Shown here: positions 34,595-44,268 of the stretch, in pieces
Numbering within the stretch: position 1 is the stretch's first letter
How the letters are laid out: each line of letters starts with the position of its first letter
Source of the DNA: Bacteroidota bacterium
Lineage (GTDB): Bacteria; Bacteroidota; Bacteroidia; Bacteroidales; GCA-2711565
Reading direction: 5' to 3'
Length of the DNA stretch: 64,000 nt
Assembly: GCA_018816945.1 (NCBI GenBank)
Contig: JAHIVC010000025.1
Coordinates: 24,288-88,287 of the forward strand
The notes under the pieces: model-generated
What the model saw: the letters and a program-made list of their open reading frames with translations, nothing else
Told to the model about the DNA's origin: nothing
Databases searched by the model: none
Translations under genes and position numbers: made by a program

Positions 34595-36370
34595 ATGAAA
34601 AAATATTTGATTATCACATTAGTAAATTTGCTAATCAACACATTAATTTTCTCACAGTCCTCTGATGGTTTTAAATATCAAGCCATCATCCGTGATGCGA
34701 CAGGAAATGTGAATGCCAATGCCAGTATTAGCATGGAAATTTCAATTTTACAAGGCAGTGCAGATGGAATAACTGTCTTCACAGAAATCCACAATATAAC
34801 ATCTAATACTTTTGGATTGGTAAACCTAACTATTGGTTCGCAAAACCCATCAAATTTTGCGCTGATTGATTGGGCAAACGGACCCTATTTTATTAAAATT
34901 ATTATTGATGGGTTTGAATTTGGAACCAGTCAATTATTAAGCGTGCCATATGCTTTGCATGCAAAAACATCAGAAACTGCGATAACTACTGAAAACTATA
35001 CAGAGGCTGACCCCTTGTTTTCTGCATCTCCAATCGCAAATATTACCCAAACTCAAATCGATAATTGGACTAATAAGCTGGAGAGTTATTCCGAATCTGA
35101 TCCATTATTTGATGCTTCTGTAGCCTCAAAAATTACACAAGCAGATCTGGATGCATGGACCAATAAACTAGATTCTTTTTTGGAAACTGATCCTGAATTC
35201 GCCGCTTCTATTGCAAAAGGGTTAACAGCCAATGATACGGCATACTGGAACAGTAAACTGGATAATTTTGTAGAGCATGACCCCACTTTTATTGCTCACC
35301 CCAGTGCCGGGATAACAGCAGATGATATTGTCAGATGGAAAGCACTTTGGTTTTGGTATACTACGAATGCAGGTGGTTACCAAAAAATTGCAGATGATGG
35401 GGATGTAAGTTCTACAAACGAATTACAAACATTAACAATTAGCAATGATACTTTATTTTTAGAAAATGGAGGATTCGTTAAAATATTATCGAGTGGTATT
35501 ACAGGAACTGATACAGCGAATTGGAACAATAAAAATTACTCAAGCCTTACCAATGCTCCTGACCTAGCCAATTCAACCAATCAAAAAACAATAGCATTAA
35601 ATACCGATGATAATACCAGTAGCTTAAATATTACTAAAAACAATGGCACCAGCGTTTTTAAAGTTGATGGAAGTGGAGCCATGACGGGAGATGGAAGCGG
35701 GCTTTCAAATGTTAGGCCAAAAATCGCTTATGCTCAGGGTAACCTATCTGTTTATTTTCATGAAGGTATGATTCCCGGGCTCAACCTTTATGAAGCCCAA
35801 ATTATGCGTGAGGTTACAATTAACTGCCCGGGTCCAGGCATTATTTTTGCCCATGCCAGTGGTTATTGCGACTGGGAAAGCAAAGAAGAAGACCTGGTAA
35901 GAATTTGGTTTTGGCCGCATCCAACTGTTTCACCTACGTCCAGTTGGGAAACCCCTGATTTTCACAATTTAAGAATTGTAAGCGACTATCAATGTGCCGA
36001 TTCGTCAGATCAATATACCAGTTGGTCAATATCAAAAATATATACAATCAATAGTGCTCAAAATTTTACGGTTTATGTTTGTGCCGATAAACCATTTACC
36101 GAATCAAAATTTTTAATTGGGGATGTGGTTCTGTCTCTAATGTTTTTCCCAACCGGTGGAACAGACGGTGGTATGCTTCTAAAAACAAATGAAACAAATA
36201 AAATTGATCCATTGCCTAAAGTTGCACCCGGGAGTATTGATGGGAATTCTCCAGTGTCAAATGATTTTCCACCACCAAACAAGGATTCAGAGAAATCTTT
36301 AATTATTCAAATGGAGCAACGAATAAAAACCTTAGAAGAAAGGTTGGAGAAAATAATCAAAGAAAAATAA
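34595..36370 (+). CDS. Repeat-containing surface/fibre-like protein
   Basis: 591 residues with a signal peptide (ending near LIFSQ). Residues about 20-125 form a domain common at the start of Bacteroidota surface proteins (GFKYQAIIRDATGNV, PYFIKIIIDGFEFGTSQLLSVPYALHAK). Four tandem units of about 30 residues follow (about 135-255), each with a DPLF/DPEF/DPTF start, an I-T-x-x-D/Q turn and a W-x-N/S-K-L helix. A central region resembles tail-fibre stalks (TLTISNDTLFLENGGFVKI, GDGSGLSNV). A globular part and a C-terminal coiled coil (MEQRIKTLEERLEKIIKEK) close the protein. This looks like a trimeric stalk ending in a coiled coil. Function unknown. Confidence 0.75.
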   Translation: MKKYLIITLVNLLINTLIFSQSSDGFKYQAIIRDATGNVNANASISMEISILQGSADGITVFTEIHNITSNTFGLVNLTIGSQNPSNFALIDWANGPYFIKIIIDGFEFGTSQLLSVPYALHAKTSETAITTENYTEADPLFSASPIANITQTQIDNWTNKLESYSESDPLFDASVASKITQADLDAWTNKLDSFLETDPEFAASIAKGLTANDTAYWNSKLDNFVEHDPTFIAHPSAGITADDIVRWKALWFWYTTNAGGYQKIADDGDVSSTNELQTLTISNDTLFLENGGFVKILSSGITGTDTANWNNKNYSSLTNAPDLANSTNQKTIALNTDDNTSSLNITKNNGTSVFKVDGSGAMTGDGSGLSNVRPKIAYAQGNLSVYFHEGMIPGLNLYEAQIMREVTINCPGPGIIFAHASGYCDWESKEEDLVRIWFWPHPTVSPTSSWETPDFHNLRIVSDYQCADSSDQYTSWSISKIYTINSAQNFTVYVCADKPFTESKFLIGDVVLSLMFFPTGGTDGGMLLKTNETNKIDPLPKVAPGSIDGNSPVSNDFPPPNKDSEKSLIIQMEQRIKTLEERLEKIIKEK

Positions 36371-36380
36371 ATCCAAAATG

Positions 36381-36408
36381 AGGATGACTTCTTTATAAGT
36401 GTCATCCT
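36381..36408 (+). terminator. Probable terminator hairpin
   Basis: AGGATGAC and GTCATCCT form an 8-bp stem around a 12-nt loop shortly after the stop at 36370. The following T tract is weak. Confidence 0.45.
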
Positions 36409-36618
36409 GATTAATTTTCTAAAAAAACCATATTTTAATTGAGCTAAGTTTTAATCGATATTATATTATCTGAATAAAAATATTACCTAGACGATTTGCA
36501 ATTTACCACTCTATAACCTCTATTCACCGATTTTCATTTTAAATTCCGGTATCCCTATTATAATTTTGCTTCATCAAATAATAAAATCAATATATTTTTG
36601 TAATCAAAATTTATTTTA

Positions 36619-37218
36619 ATGAAAACATTACTCATCGATTGTAATCCTGATAAAGCCGATATTGTTTCGGAGAACATGGTTATAAGAACAGCGCAAATCT
36701 TTAAAAATCATGGTGATCATACTCAAAGAATAAATATTCGAGAATTGAATATCAATTTTTGTATCGGATGCTGGGATTGTTGGGTAAAAACTCCCGGGAA
36801 ATGCACCATCAAAGATGAAATGCAGTATATTCATCAGGCTGTTATTAACGCTGATCATGTTATTTTCCTGAGTCCATTAAAGATGGGGTTTATTTGCACA
36901 GAAATGAAAAAAATTCAGGAAAGAATTATCCCACTTCTGCTGCCAACCATCGATATCGTTGAAGGGGAATTCCATCATAAAAAAAGATACGATAAATACC
37001 CAAAATTATCTTTACTTATGTTGCGCGAAATAGATACTACAGATGACGACATTAAGATTAATCAAGATATTTTTAAAAGGTTTGCCCTGAATTTCAGGTC
37101 GGAAGTTTTGTTTTCAACCACCTATGGTTATCAATTTGAGGAAATAATTTATGAAGCTTGCAATTTTGAACGGATCTCCGAGAAAGCTAAAGAGCAACTC
37201 GAAGCTGTTAATGGATAA
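36619..37218 (+). CDS. Flavodoxin-fold NAD(P)H reductase-like protein
   Basis: 199 residues in the flavodoxin-like / NADPH-dependent FMN reductase fold. The first strand and loop (MKTLLIDCNPDKADIVSENM) stand where the FMN phosphate loop lies. A CIGCWDCWVKTPGKC cysteine cluster (about residues 48-62) is typical of iron-sulfur flavoprotein relatives, followed by DHVIFLSPLKMG. It would carry FMN and reduce an unknown partner. The last 68 nt overlap the start of the next flavodoxin-fold gene in another frame. The C-terminal 20 residues may therefore be non-essential read-through. Confidence 0.75.
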   Translation: MKTLLIDCNPDKADIVSENMVIRTAQIFKNHGDHTQRINIRELNINFCIGCWDCWVKTPGKCTIKDEMQYIHQAVINADHVIFLSPLKMGFICTEMKKIQERIIPLLLPTIDIVEGEFHHKKRYDKYPKLSLLMLREIDTTDDDIKINQDIFKRFALNFRSEVLFSTTYGYQFEEIIYEACNFERISEKAKEQLEAVNG

Positions 37219-37822
37219 ATTTATTGAAGGGTTTACAAAAACCAGAACTAATAATTATAGTCTTGGATATTTGTCGGCAGTAGCCAAAATCCATGAGCAT
37301 ATGGATCAGATCAGGGATTCTGAATATATCATTATTATTTTCCCTTTATATGCTGACTCAATGCCCGGAAGGGTAAAGTTATTTATCGAATCGCTTGAAA
37401 ATACTAAGGTTTTCGAGGAGAAAAAAATTGGATTTGTTGTTCAATCGGGATTTCCTGAGGCACACCACTCTATTTTCATTGAACGCTATCTTCACAATTT
37501 AACAAATCGATTTGGAGCTGAATATCTTGGTACTGTTATAAAAGGGGGAGTTGAAGGCATACAGATAATGCCAGGTTGGATGACAAAGAAATTATTCAAT
37601 CAGTTTTACGAATTAGGAGAAATATTCGGACAAAAAGGACAGTTCGACGCCAAGATTTGTGAAGAACTTGCAAAACCTTATAAGTTGTCGAAAACCAACT
37701 TAAGTATATACAAACTTTTGATGAAAACAGGCTTAAATGATTTTTATTGGAATCAGCAACTTAAGAAGAATGAGGCCTTTGCTTTGCGTTTCGATCGCCC
37801 TTATCTCTGCGAAGAATTATAA
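37151..37822 (+). CDS. NAD(P)H-dependent oxidoreductase, flavodoxin fold
   Basis: 223 residues. The N-terminus MKLAILNGSPRKLKSNSKLL is the classic phosphate-binding start of this fold, so the ATG at 37151 is well supported although it lies inside the preceding gene. YIIIIFPLYADSMPGRVKLFIESL is the conserved second loop (P-L-Y-x-D-x-M-P). It probably forms a two-protein flavin unit with its overlapping neighbour, since both genes share fold and transcript. The electron acceptor is unknown. Confidence 0.82.
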   Translation: MKLAILNGSPRKLKSNSKLLMDKFIEGFTKTRTNNYSLGYLSAVAKIHEHMDQIRDSEYIIIIFPLYADSMPGRVKLFIESLENTKVFEEKKIGFVVQSGFPEAHHSIFIERYLHNLTNRFGAEYLGTVIKGGVEGIQIMPGWMTKKLFNQFYELGEIFGQKGQFDAKICEELAKPYKLSKTNLSIYKLLMKTGLNDFYWNQQLKKNEAFALRFDRPYLCEEL

Positions 37823-37868
37823 TTATCTTAGAATCTTATTCTCAAGATTAATTGATTCACTATCAATT

Positions 37869-38735
37869 CTACTTGTTGCTCAAACGAGCTTGTTTTACCC
37901 ATATTTGAACAGTTCTTTGCCTTACTTTCATAACACCATACTTTTGCGCTTCCGATCCTGTTCCTGTCATCAAATTAGGATTACCGGATATCCCATAACC
38001 TCTACTCATTTGAGCATTTCGCATTGCGTTTGGGTTAATTAAATAATTATAATAGTTCACACCAAGCTGGGCCTCTCCAAGTTCAAAGCCATAACTAAAG
38101 GCTGATTTTTTTGTAATTACAGAAGAATAATCCACTCCAAATATTTTATTGAGAGGAATTCTTGCTTCATAATAGAGAATGTGATAAGTATCAATATAAA
38201 TCATCATATTCACTCCTTCCTTGCTTTGATGACTTGGAAAGGTTTCATCAACTTTGCCATCTTCAGAAATCACATTAATAGCTTCGTCTCCCTTCATAAA
38301 ACGACTGTTAACCTTTTCGGTTTCCAGATGAAGCATTTCCAATTTTTCTCTCAATTCCACATCCTTCCCACCCGATGTTATCGCATTAATCTCCAGTCTT
38401 GCCTTTTCATTTGATAAGGGGAAAACATATCCCAACTTTTTCTTTGCTTTCCCTTCAGTATCGAACCATAATACTAGTCCGTTCATTAAAATTTTCCGTT
38501 GGTTTCTTTCATCCACCACTTTCAACTTTACATATAGATAGTTTTCATCATTGCTTAACCCATAAACCATACCTTGCTCCGAGGTCGTCAAGGTTCCACC
38601 GGTCCAATCCTGATTTAATTCATTCAATTTAAATTCTTTATTTTGATATGCACTTTGATAAATTGGCCCTTTGGCACATGAAACGAGGATCAGTAAAAAT
38701 ACTTGGAACAGTATAAGATTAATTAGTTTTTGCAT
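37869..38735 (-). CDS. Lipoprotein with CBM9-like beta domain, function unknown
   Basis: 288 residues. The N-terminal helix ends in LILVSCAKG, a good lipobox. Residues 35-100 resemble the DOMON/CBM9-like sandwich that starts with a tryptophan turn (LNQDWTGGTLTTSEQGMVYGLSNDENYLYVKLKVVDE) and continues VLWFDTEGKAKKKLGYVFPL. Later the sandwich resumes (YEARIPLNKIFGVD, FSYGFELG). I see no catalytic residues. It is monocistronic and converges with the flavodoxin-fold pair. It is probably surface or periplasmic and binds a ligand rather than acting as an enzyme, by inference. Confidence 0.65.
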   Translation of the reverse strand: MQKLINLILFQVFLLILVSCAKGPIYQSAYQNKEFKLNELNQDWTGGTLTTSEQGMVYGLSNDENYLYVKLKVVDERNQRKILMNGLVLWFDTEGKAKKKLGYVFPLSNEKARLEINAITSGGKDVELREKLEMLHLETEKVNSRFMKGDEAINVISEDGKVDETFPSHQSKEGVNMMIYIDTYHILYYEARIPLNKIFGVDYSSVITKKSAFSYGFELGEAQLGVNYYNYLINPNAMRNAQMSRGYGISGNPNLMTGTGSEAQKYGVMKVRQRTVQIWVKQARLSNK

Positions 38736-38883
38736 TTTAAATTCTTTTTTTGTTGTTAATATACAAGGTTATAAAATTATGATATTCTTGCTTATAATAA
38801 AAATAACAATGATTAGCATTCAATATTTAAATTTTGAAAAATGAAATGTTATATTTGTCATTCAACTTATAATTGGCCAAATC

Positions 38884-41544
38884 ATGAAATACACATCCAG
38901 CATACTCAGTTTATTCTTTCTATTAATCATTGGCAGCTCTAACGCCCAAACCTTAAATAAGGAAGATTTAAGTTTAATGGAATACCGAAACCTGGGCCCA
39001 CACCGAACCGGTGCATGGATCTCTTCAATTGCAATCCCTCAAACAAATAATCCGGTCCATAAATATACTTATTACGTCACGGGCCGTTATGGTGGAGTTT
39101 GGAAAACAATTAATAATGGTACCACTTTTTTCCAGGTTTTCGATTCGGTTGGGGTAAGCAGTATTGGTGCTGTTGCTGTTTCTTCATCCAATCCTGATCA
39201 TGTTTGGGTTGGGACAGGCGAGGCTTATTGTGCCAGAAGTACGCACGCAGGCAAAGGTGTTTTCAAATCTGTGAATGGTGGAAAAAATTGGGATTTTATG
39301 GGATTAGAAGATACTCAGCATATTTCTACTTTAATCATTCATCCTACAAATCCAAACATTGTTTGGGTAGCCGCCATGGGGCATTTATTCACATCTAACG
39401 ATGAACGTGGGGTTTTCAAAACCAGCGATGGAGGTAAAACATGGAAAAAAACCTTATTTATTGACAAAAATACAGGGGTGATCGACCTGATTATCAATCC
39501 TAAAAACCCAAAAATTTTGTATGCTGCTGCCTACGAAAAATACCGTTATCCCTGGCACTATGAAGCAGGAGGAGAAAATTCAGCTATTTATAAAAGTATT
39601 GATGGTGGCGATCATTGGATAAAGTTAACAACAGACCTGCCTTCAGGCAAATTAGGAAGAATCGGGCTGGCACTTTGTTATAATCAACCTGAAATTGTTT
39701 ATGCTGTTGTTGAAAATTTAAATCCTAAACCCGGCATTATCGTCGATGAGAATGTTGAAATGAATGCTTTACGTGACCCCTATTTTGATCAAATGATCGG
39801 TGGAGAAGTATACCGATCAAATGACAATGGAATAAAATGGCAAAAAATGAATACCGATAGCTGCAATGTTAGTGCTAAGGCTGCTTATTCTTTCAATAAA
39901 ATAATAGTAAATCCAGATAATCCGGATCAGATTTTTGTTAGCAGCGATGGCTTACTTTATTCGCGTGATGGAGGAAGAACCTGGCCCAATTGCCAGTGGG
40001 GAGGTGGTGAATTATTTAAGAATATGTTTGGTGATTATCGAACATTTTGGGTTAATCCGAAAGATGGACGCCACATGATGTTTGGTAGTGATGGCGGGCT
40101 TTACGAAACTTTCGATGGAGGTTTGACCGTTAACCATAAATATCACATCCCTTTGGGCGAAATTTACAATGTTGAAACAGATGATGCCGAACCATATAAT
40201 ATCTATCTGGGATTACAGGATCATGAAGCATGGAAAGGCCCTTCGAATGGATGGTCGGGAAGGGTTGGCGTTGAAGCCTGGAATATTGTGGGTATGTGGG
40301 ATGGTATGTATACTAGGGTTGACCCCAACGATAACCGTTGGGCTTACTCAACAACTCAGTTTGGCGGACATTTACGAATCGATCAGGAAAGAGGCGAAAG
40401 GGTTGATATTCAACCAAAAGCAGCAGAAGGTAATGCTCCATATCGATTTCCATGGACGCCTGCTTTGGAAATTTCACAGTTCAATTCAAAAACAATTTAT
40501 ACAGGGGGCCAGATGTTGCTTCGTTCAACAGATCAGGGCGAACATTGGGAAGAAATCAGTCCTGATTTAACCACTAATGATGCTAAAAAAATTGCCGGAA
40601 AAGGACACATGATGTATTGTACCATTACCAGCATTTCAGAATCACCTGTTCAAGCCGGGGTGATCTGGGTTGGAACAGATGATGGGCGGATTCACCTTAC
40701 GCGAAATAATGGAAAAAATTGGGAAGAAATGACTGATAAAATCAGCAAAGTAGGTGGACCTAAAGATTATTGGGTAAGCAGAGTGCTTAGTTCACAGCAT
40801 GATGCTGCCATAGCTTATGTTTGCAAATCGGGATTCAGAAATGATGATTTCACTCCAATGATTTTTAAAACAACTGATTTCGGGCAAAGCTGGACAAAAA
40901 TCACCAACGGAATTTCGAATGCACCTGTAAATGTCATCAGCGAAGATCCACAGAAACAGGATTTACTTTATGCCGGAAATGATGAAGGAGTTTTTATTTC
41001 TTTTAATGGAGGAGAAAATTGGCAAAGCCTAAGAAGTAATATGCCTGTTGTTGCTGTTAAAGATCTAAAAGTACAACCCAGAGAAAACGACTTAATAGTT
41101 GGGACTTATGGTCGTGGTGCATTCATCATGGATGTATCGTTATTACAGCAACTGGATAATAATATATTAAATCAGGAAGCTTACCTGTTTGAAATTGAAA
41201 CAAAACCTGAAAGGAATTATTCTGAACGAGCCTATTGGGGCAATTATGTATTATCCGGCGATTCGCACGCTTTTACTGAAAATGAAGAGAATGGGATGGT
41301 GATTTATTATTATCTCAAAAATGATGATCAGGAAGCAACAATCGAGATTTATGATGCGATGGGGAAATCTGTCAAAGAACTTAAAATTGACCATACTGCC
41401 GGACTGCACAAAACAATATGGTTTGGCAGGGATTTCAAGATGGGAAATTATTTGGTCAAATTTAAAACCAGCCGTCAGGAATTTACACATGAAGCCATTG
41501 TTAAATCAGCTCCAATCTGGCCAATTGGGCATACATATAAATAA
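38884..41544 (+). CDS. Large exported VPS10/BNR-type propeller protein
   Basis: 886 residues with a signal peptide (cleaved near SSNAQ). The bulk is a multi-blade propeller, probably two rings as in VPS10/sortilin-like and xyloglucanase-like proteins, with many Asp-box motifs: SVNGGKNWDFM, TSDGGKTWKKT, SIDGGDHWIKL, STDQGEHWEEI, TRNNGKNWEEM, TTDFGQSWTKI and SFNGGENWQSL. The C-terminal 100 residues form a beta domain (NDDQEATIEIYDAMGKSVKELK). Members are often annotated glycosyl hydrolase, but no catalytic acid pair can be assigned by eye. It is secreted to the periplasm or surface. The TonB receptor gene follows after 156 nt. Confidence 0.8.
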   Translation: MKYTSSILSLFFLLIIGSSNAQTLNKEDLSLMEYRNLGPHRTGAWISSIAIPQTNNPVHKYTYYVTGRYGGVWKTINNGTTFFQVFDSVGVSSIGAVAVSSSNPDHVWVGTGEAYCARSTHAGKGVFKSVNGGKNWDFMGLEDTQHISTLIIHPTNPNIVWVAAMGHLFTSNDERGVFKTSDGGKTWKKTLFIDKNTGVIDLIINPKNPKILYAAAYEKYRYPWHYEAGGENSAIYKSIDGGDHWIKLTTDLPSGKLGRIGLALCYNQPEIVYAVVENLNPKPGIIVDENVEMNALRDPYFDQMIGGEVYRSNDNGIKWQKMNTDSCNVSAKAAYSFNKIIVNPDNPDQIFVSSDGLLYSRDGGRTWPNCQWGGGELFKNMFGDYRTFWVNPKDGRHMMFGSDGGLYETFDGGLTVNHKYHIPLGEIYNVETDDAEPYNIYLGLQDHEAWKGPSNGWSGRVGVEAWNIVGMWDGMYTRVDPNDNRWAYSTTQFGGHLRIDQERGERVDIQPKAAEGNAPYRFPWTPALEISQFNSKTIYTGGQMLLRSTDQGEHWEEISPDLTTNDAKKIAGKGHMMYCTITSISESPVQAGVIWVGTDDGRIHLTRNNGKNWEEMTDKISKVGGPKDYWVSRVLSSQHDAAIAYVCKSGFRNDDFTPMIFKTTDFGQSWTKITNGISNAPVNVISEDPQKQDLLYAGNDEGVFISFNGGENWQSLRSNMPVVAVKDLKVQPRENDLIVGTYGRGAFIMDVSLLQQLDNNILNQEAYLFEIETKPERNYSERAYWGNYVLSGDSHAFTENEENGMVIYYYLKNDDQEATIEIYDAMGKSVKELKIDHTAGLHKTIWFGRDFKMGNYLVKFKTSRQEFTHEAIVKSAPIWPIGHTYK

Positions 41545-41700
41545 CCTATGATCTCATTTATTTTTATTTGATAATTCGATTGAAGGTTTTACTTTTGCCT
41601 TACCAAATATTATAGCTAGCACCGTAGTTTAACATTAATTTATCAGTGCTTAAATTGAATTTCTTTCCAAGAATCCTCAATTTTGCGTAAAAATGAAAGT

Positions 41701-44214
41701 ATGATCAAAAAAGAATTATTGTTGCTTATTTTTATGGCAACCTGTGTAATTACATTTTCACAAAAAACATCTGTTTTAAAAGGAAAAGTAACAGATAAAA
41801 AAATGCAAGTTCTTGCAGGAGTGCACATTTATCTGAATCAAAATCAATTAGGAACTATTACGAATGCAGTTGGTGAATATTCGTTAGCCAACCTTTTAAC
41901 TGGCATACAAACGATTGATATTTCGTATACAGGATTTGCTCCGCAAACAATAGAATTTAACACAAACAAGGGGTTGAACACCCTAAATATTATTTTAGAA
42001 GAAAGCATTCATAACCTTCAGGGAGTAGTTGTTTCGGCTCAAAAACGCGAACAACAAATCCAGGACGTTCCAATTAGCATCAGTGCTATAAGCAATCAAA
42101 CTATTTCGGATTTAAACATTCAGAATTTGGAAGATTTTTCAAGTTTGGTTCCCGGGTTAAACATCAGGGTTCAAAGCAGTCAGCATCCCAATTTTGTTAT
42201 ACGTGGATTAACAAGTGATGAAGTTAGCCCAAATGCGCAGCCCAGGGTTTCTTTGTTCTTTAACAATGTACCTATAACTCAGGCGAGCGGTGGTGTATTG
42301 GAATTTTACGATATGGATCGGATTGAAGTTTTAAAAGGCCCTCAAGGATCTACATTTGGCAGAGGTGCTCAAATTGGGGCCGTTCATTTCCTTACAAAAA
42401 TGCCTGACAATGATTTCGGAGGCTATATCTCGGGTGGAATTGGAAGTTACTCACAAACAGATTTCAATGCCGCCGTTAATTTACCCATCATAAAAAACAA
42501 ATTGAATACCCGTATTGCAGCAGTTTACAACAAACAGGACGGATATGTTAAAAACACCTTCGGAGGAACATTGAATGGAAAGGACACAAAGGGAGTTCGA
42601 TTTTCAACGAGATATTTACCAACTGCTAAAACCAAACTCGATTTTATTTTTAATTTCCAACAAGACAGAGCACCCGGAGTAGCTTTTATGAGCGGGATGT
42701 ACCCAAATACCAATGGTATTAAAGATATATTCTCATATGAAGCATCTTTGGATAAAGGTGAAGAATTAAAAACCAACAAAGATTTGGTAAATTTCATTTT
42801 AAACTTCCGGCACTATTTTAACGAGAACTTATTTTTAACAAGCATCACATCTTATCAAACTAATAAATCATTTGAACGATTTGACGGCGATGGTTCGGCT
42901 GCCGCTGCAATCGACATGTCGGGCACCATTAATGCAAATCAATTAAGTCAGGAAGTAAGATTAAATTATAGGCTTGGAAACAAATTTAACGGTTTCAGCG
43001 GTTTGAACTATTTCCGTGAAAATACGGATCAAACTTATTGGTTTTCACCAAACGAAACACATATGGTTCATCTCTTCTTTGACCCAAGTTATATGATCAT
43101 GCCAAACGGGCAACCCTATATTCTTTCAGCTTTGCCTTTGGATCCAAGACTTGGACCACTAGGCGGTATGCCATTACCAGCACATCACGAGGAAGAAAAT
43201 TTCACTTCTGCCGAAAACAGGGCTTTTGAATTATTTTCGGATGGAAGTATGGATATCAGTCCGAGATTTAGACTGAGTGGTGGTTTAAGAATCGTTTTTG
43301 ACCACTCAAATGTAAGTAACCAAGCATCGTTTACAGCCGGTTCTCAATCAACATTAGGAATGTTAACCGGAAATTATCCGAACTTATTTTTCAAACCATC
43401 TGCTTTACAATCAACTTCTTCAAATTTTATTGGATTCACCGGAAGATTAGTTGCCAGTTATAAGTTGAACGAAAATTCAAACCTTTTTGTGTCCTACGCC
43501 AAAGGCCGAAGACCGAATGTCATCCAATATCAGTCGGATGGAAGTTCTGAAATTTTGGACGCTGAAATCGTGAACAGTTTTGATTTTGGTTACAAAACAG
43601 TCATAAACAATCAATTCATTTTTGATGCTGCTATTTATTATTATGACTATCATAATTTCCAAACCAATGCCTGGGTTGCCGACCCGGTAAGCGGAAATTT
43701 TGCCTATATAATTAAGGATGGGGGAAAAGCAACTACCTATGGACTTGAAACCTCTTTCCAGTACAGCATAACTGAACATTTTAAACTTTTTGGAAATTAT
43801 GCATTCACCCATGCCCGATACAATAAAAAAGATAAGGATGGAAATGAACAGGAATATGCAGAAAATCAATTCCGTTTAACCCCGGATCATAGTTTTAATT
43901 TAAGCATGAAATACCAAACTCCCTTGAATGATGAAATCCTTTTATTTACCACACCGTCTTTCTCTTATAAATCGCATTTCTTTTTTGAAGATGCAAACAA
44001 TGAAGGCATAGAGCAAGATGCATACGCAATATTAAATTTATCGATTGGAGCAAAATTTTTAAAACCCTCACTAACCTTCACTTTATTCTCTCATAACTTA
44101 TTAAATGAGCAATATTTAATAGGTGCCGGAAATTCAGGAAGTATGTTTGGAATTCCAACTTTTGTCCCCTCACAACCGAGAACTTTTGGATTTAAAGTAA
44201 GTTGGGATTTTTAA
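41701..44214 (+). CDS. TonB-dependent receptor
   Basis: 837 residues from the ATG at 41701 (MIKKELLLLIFMATCVITFSQ, a signal peptide). An upstream in-frame TTG (41683) is less likely. Domains: a carboxypeptidase-regulatory-like domain (about 25-105, LKGKVTDKKMQVLAGVHIYLN), a plug (about 115-235, VVVSAQKREQQIQDVPISISAI, NFVIRGLTS, IEVLKGPQGSTFGRGA) and a 22-strand barrel ending in FGFKVSWDF. The plug resembles iron-complex and other small-ligand receptors rather than SusC, and no SusD partner is adjacent. It would import a ligand using TonB energy. Confidence 0.92.
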   Translation: MIKKELLLLIFMATCVITFSQKTSVLKGKVTDKKMQVLAGVHIYLNQNQLGTITNAVGEYSLANLLTGIQTIDISYTGFAPQTIEFNTNKGLNTLNIILEESIHNLQGVVVSAQKREQQIQDVPISISAISNQTISDLNIQNLEDFSSLVPGLNIRVQSSQHPNFVIRGLTSDEVSPNAQPRVSLFFNNVPITQASGGVLEFYDMDRIEVLKGPQGSTFGRGAQIGAVHFLTKMPDNDFGGYISGGIGSYSQTDFNAAVNLPIIKNKLNTRIAAVYNKQDGYVKNTFGGTLNGKDTKGVRFSTRYLPTAKTKLDFIFNFQQDRAPGVAFMSGMYPNTNGIKDIFSYEASLDKGEELKTNKDLVNFILNFRHYFNENLFLTSITSYQTNKSFERFDGDGSAAAAIDMSGTINANQLSQEVRLNYRLGNKFNGFSGLNYFRENTDQTYWFSPNETHMVHLFFDPSYMIMPNGQPYILSALPLDPRLGPLGGMPLPAHHEEENFTSAENRAFELFSDGSMDISPRFRLSGGLRIVFDHSNVSNQASFTAGSQSTLGMLTGNYPNLFFKPSALQSTSSNFIGFTGRLVASYKLNENSNLFVSYAKGRRPNVIQYQSDGSSEILDAEIVNSFDFGYKTVINNQFIFDAAIYYYDYHNFQTNAWVADPVSGNFAYIIKDGGKATTYGLETSFQYSITEHFKLFGNYAFTHARYNKKDKDGNEQEYAENQFRLTPDHSFNLSMKYQTPLNDEILLFTTPSFSYKSHFFFEDANNEGIEQDAYAILNLSIGAKFLKPSLTFTLFSHNLLNEQYLIGAGNSGSMFGIPTFVPSQPRTFGFKVSWDF

Positions 44215-44223
44215 TTAAAAGAG

Positions 44224-44268
44224 ATAATTGGGATGGTTTTCTATAAACCAGGACGCCATCCCAATTAT
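44224..44268. terminator. Bidirectional terminator between convergent genes
   Basis: A 13-bp perfect inverted repeat (ATAATTGGGATGG and its complement, 19-nt loop) fills the gap between the TonB receptor stop and the phosphatase stop. It touches the latter's stop codon. Confidence 0.75.

Noticed and set aside
41683..41700. TTG start six codons upstream for the TonB receptor
   Set aside because: The ATG at 41701 gives a standard signal peptide directly; the extension RKNES adds nothing recognisable.
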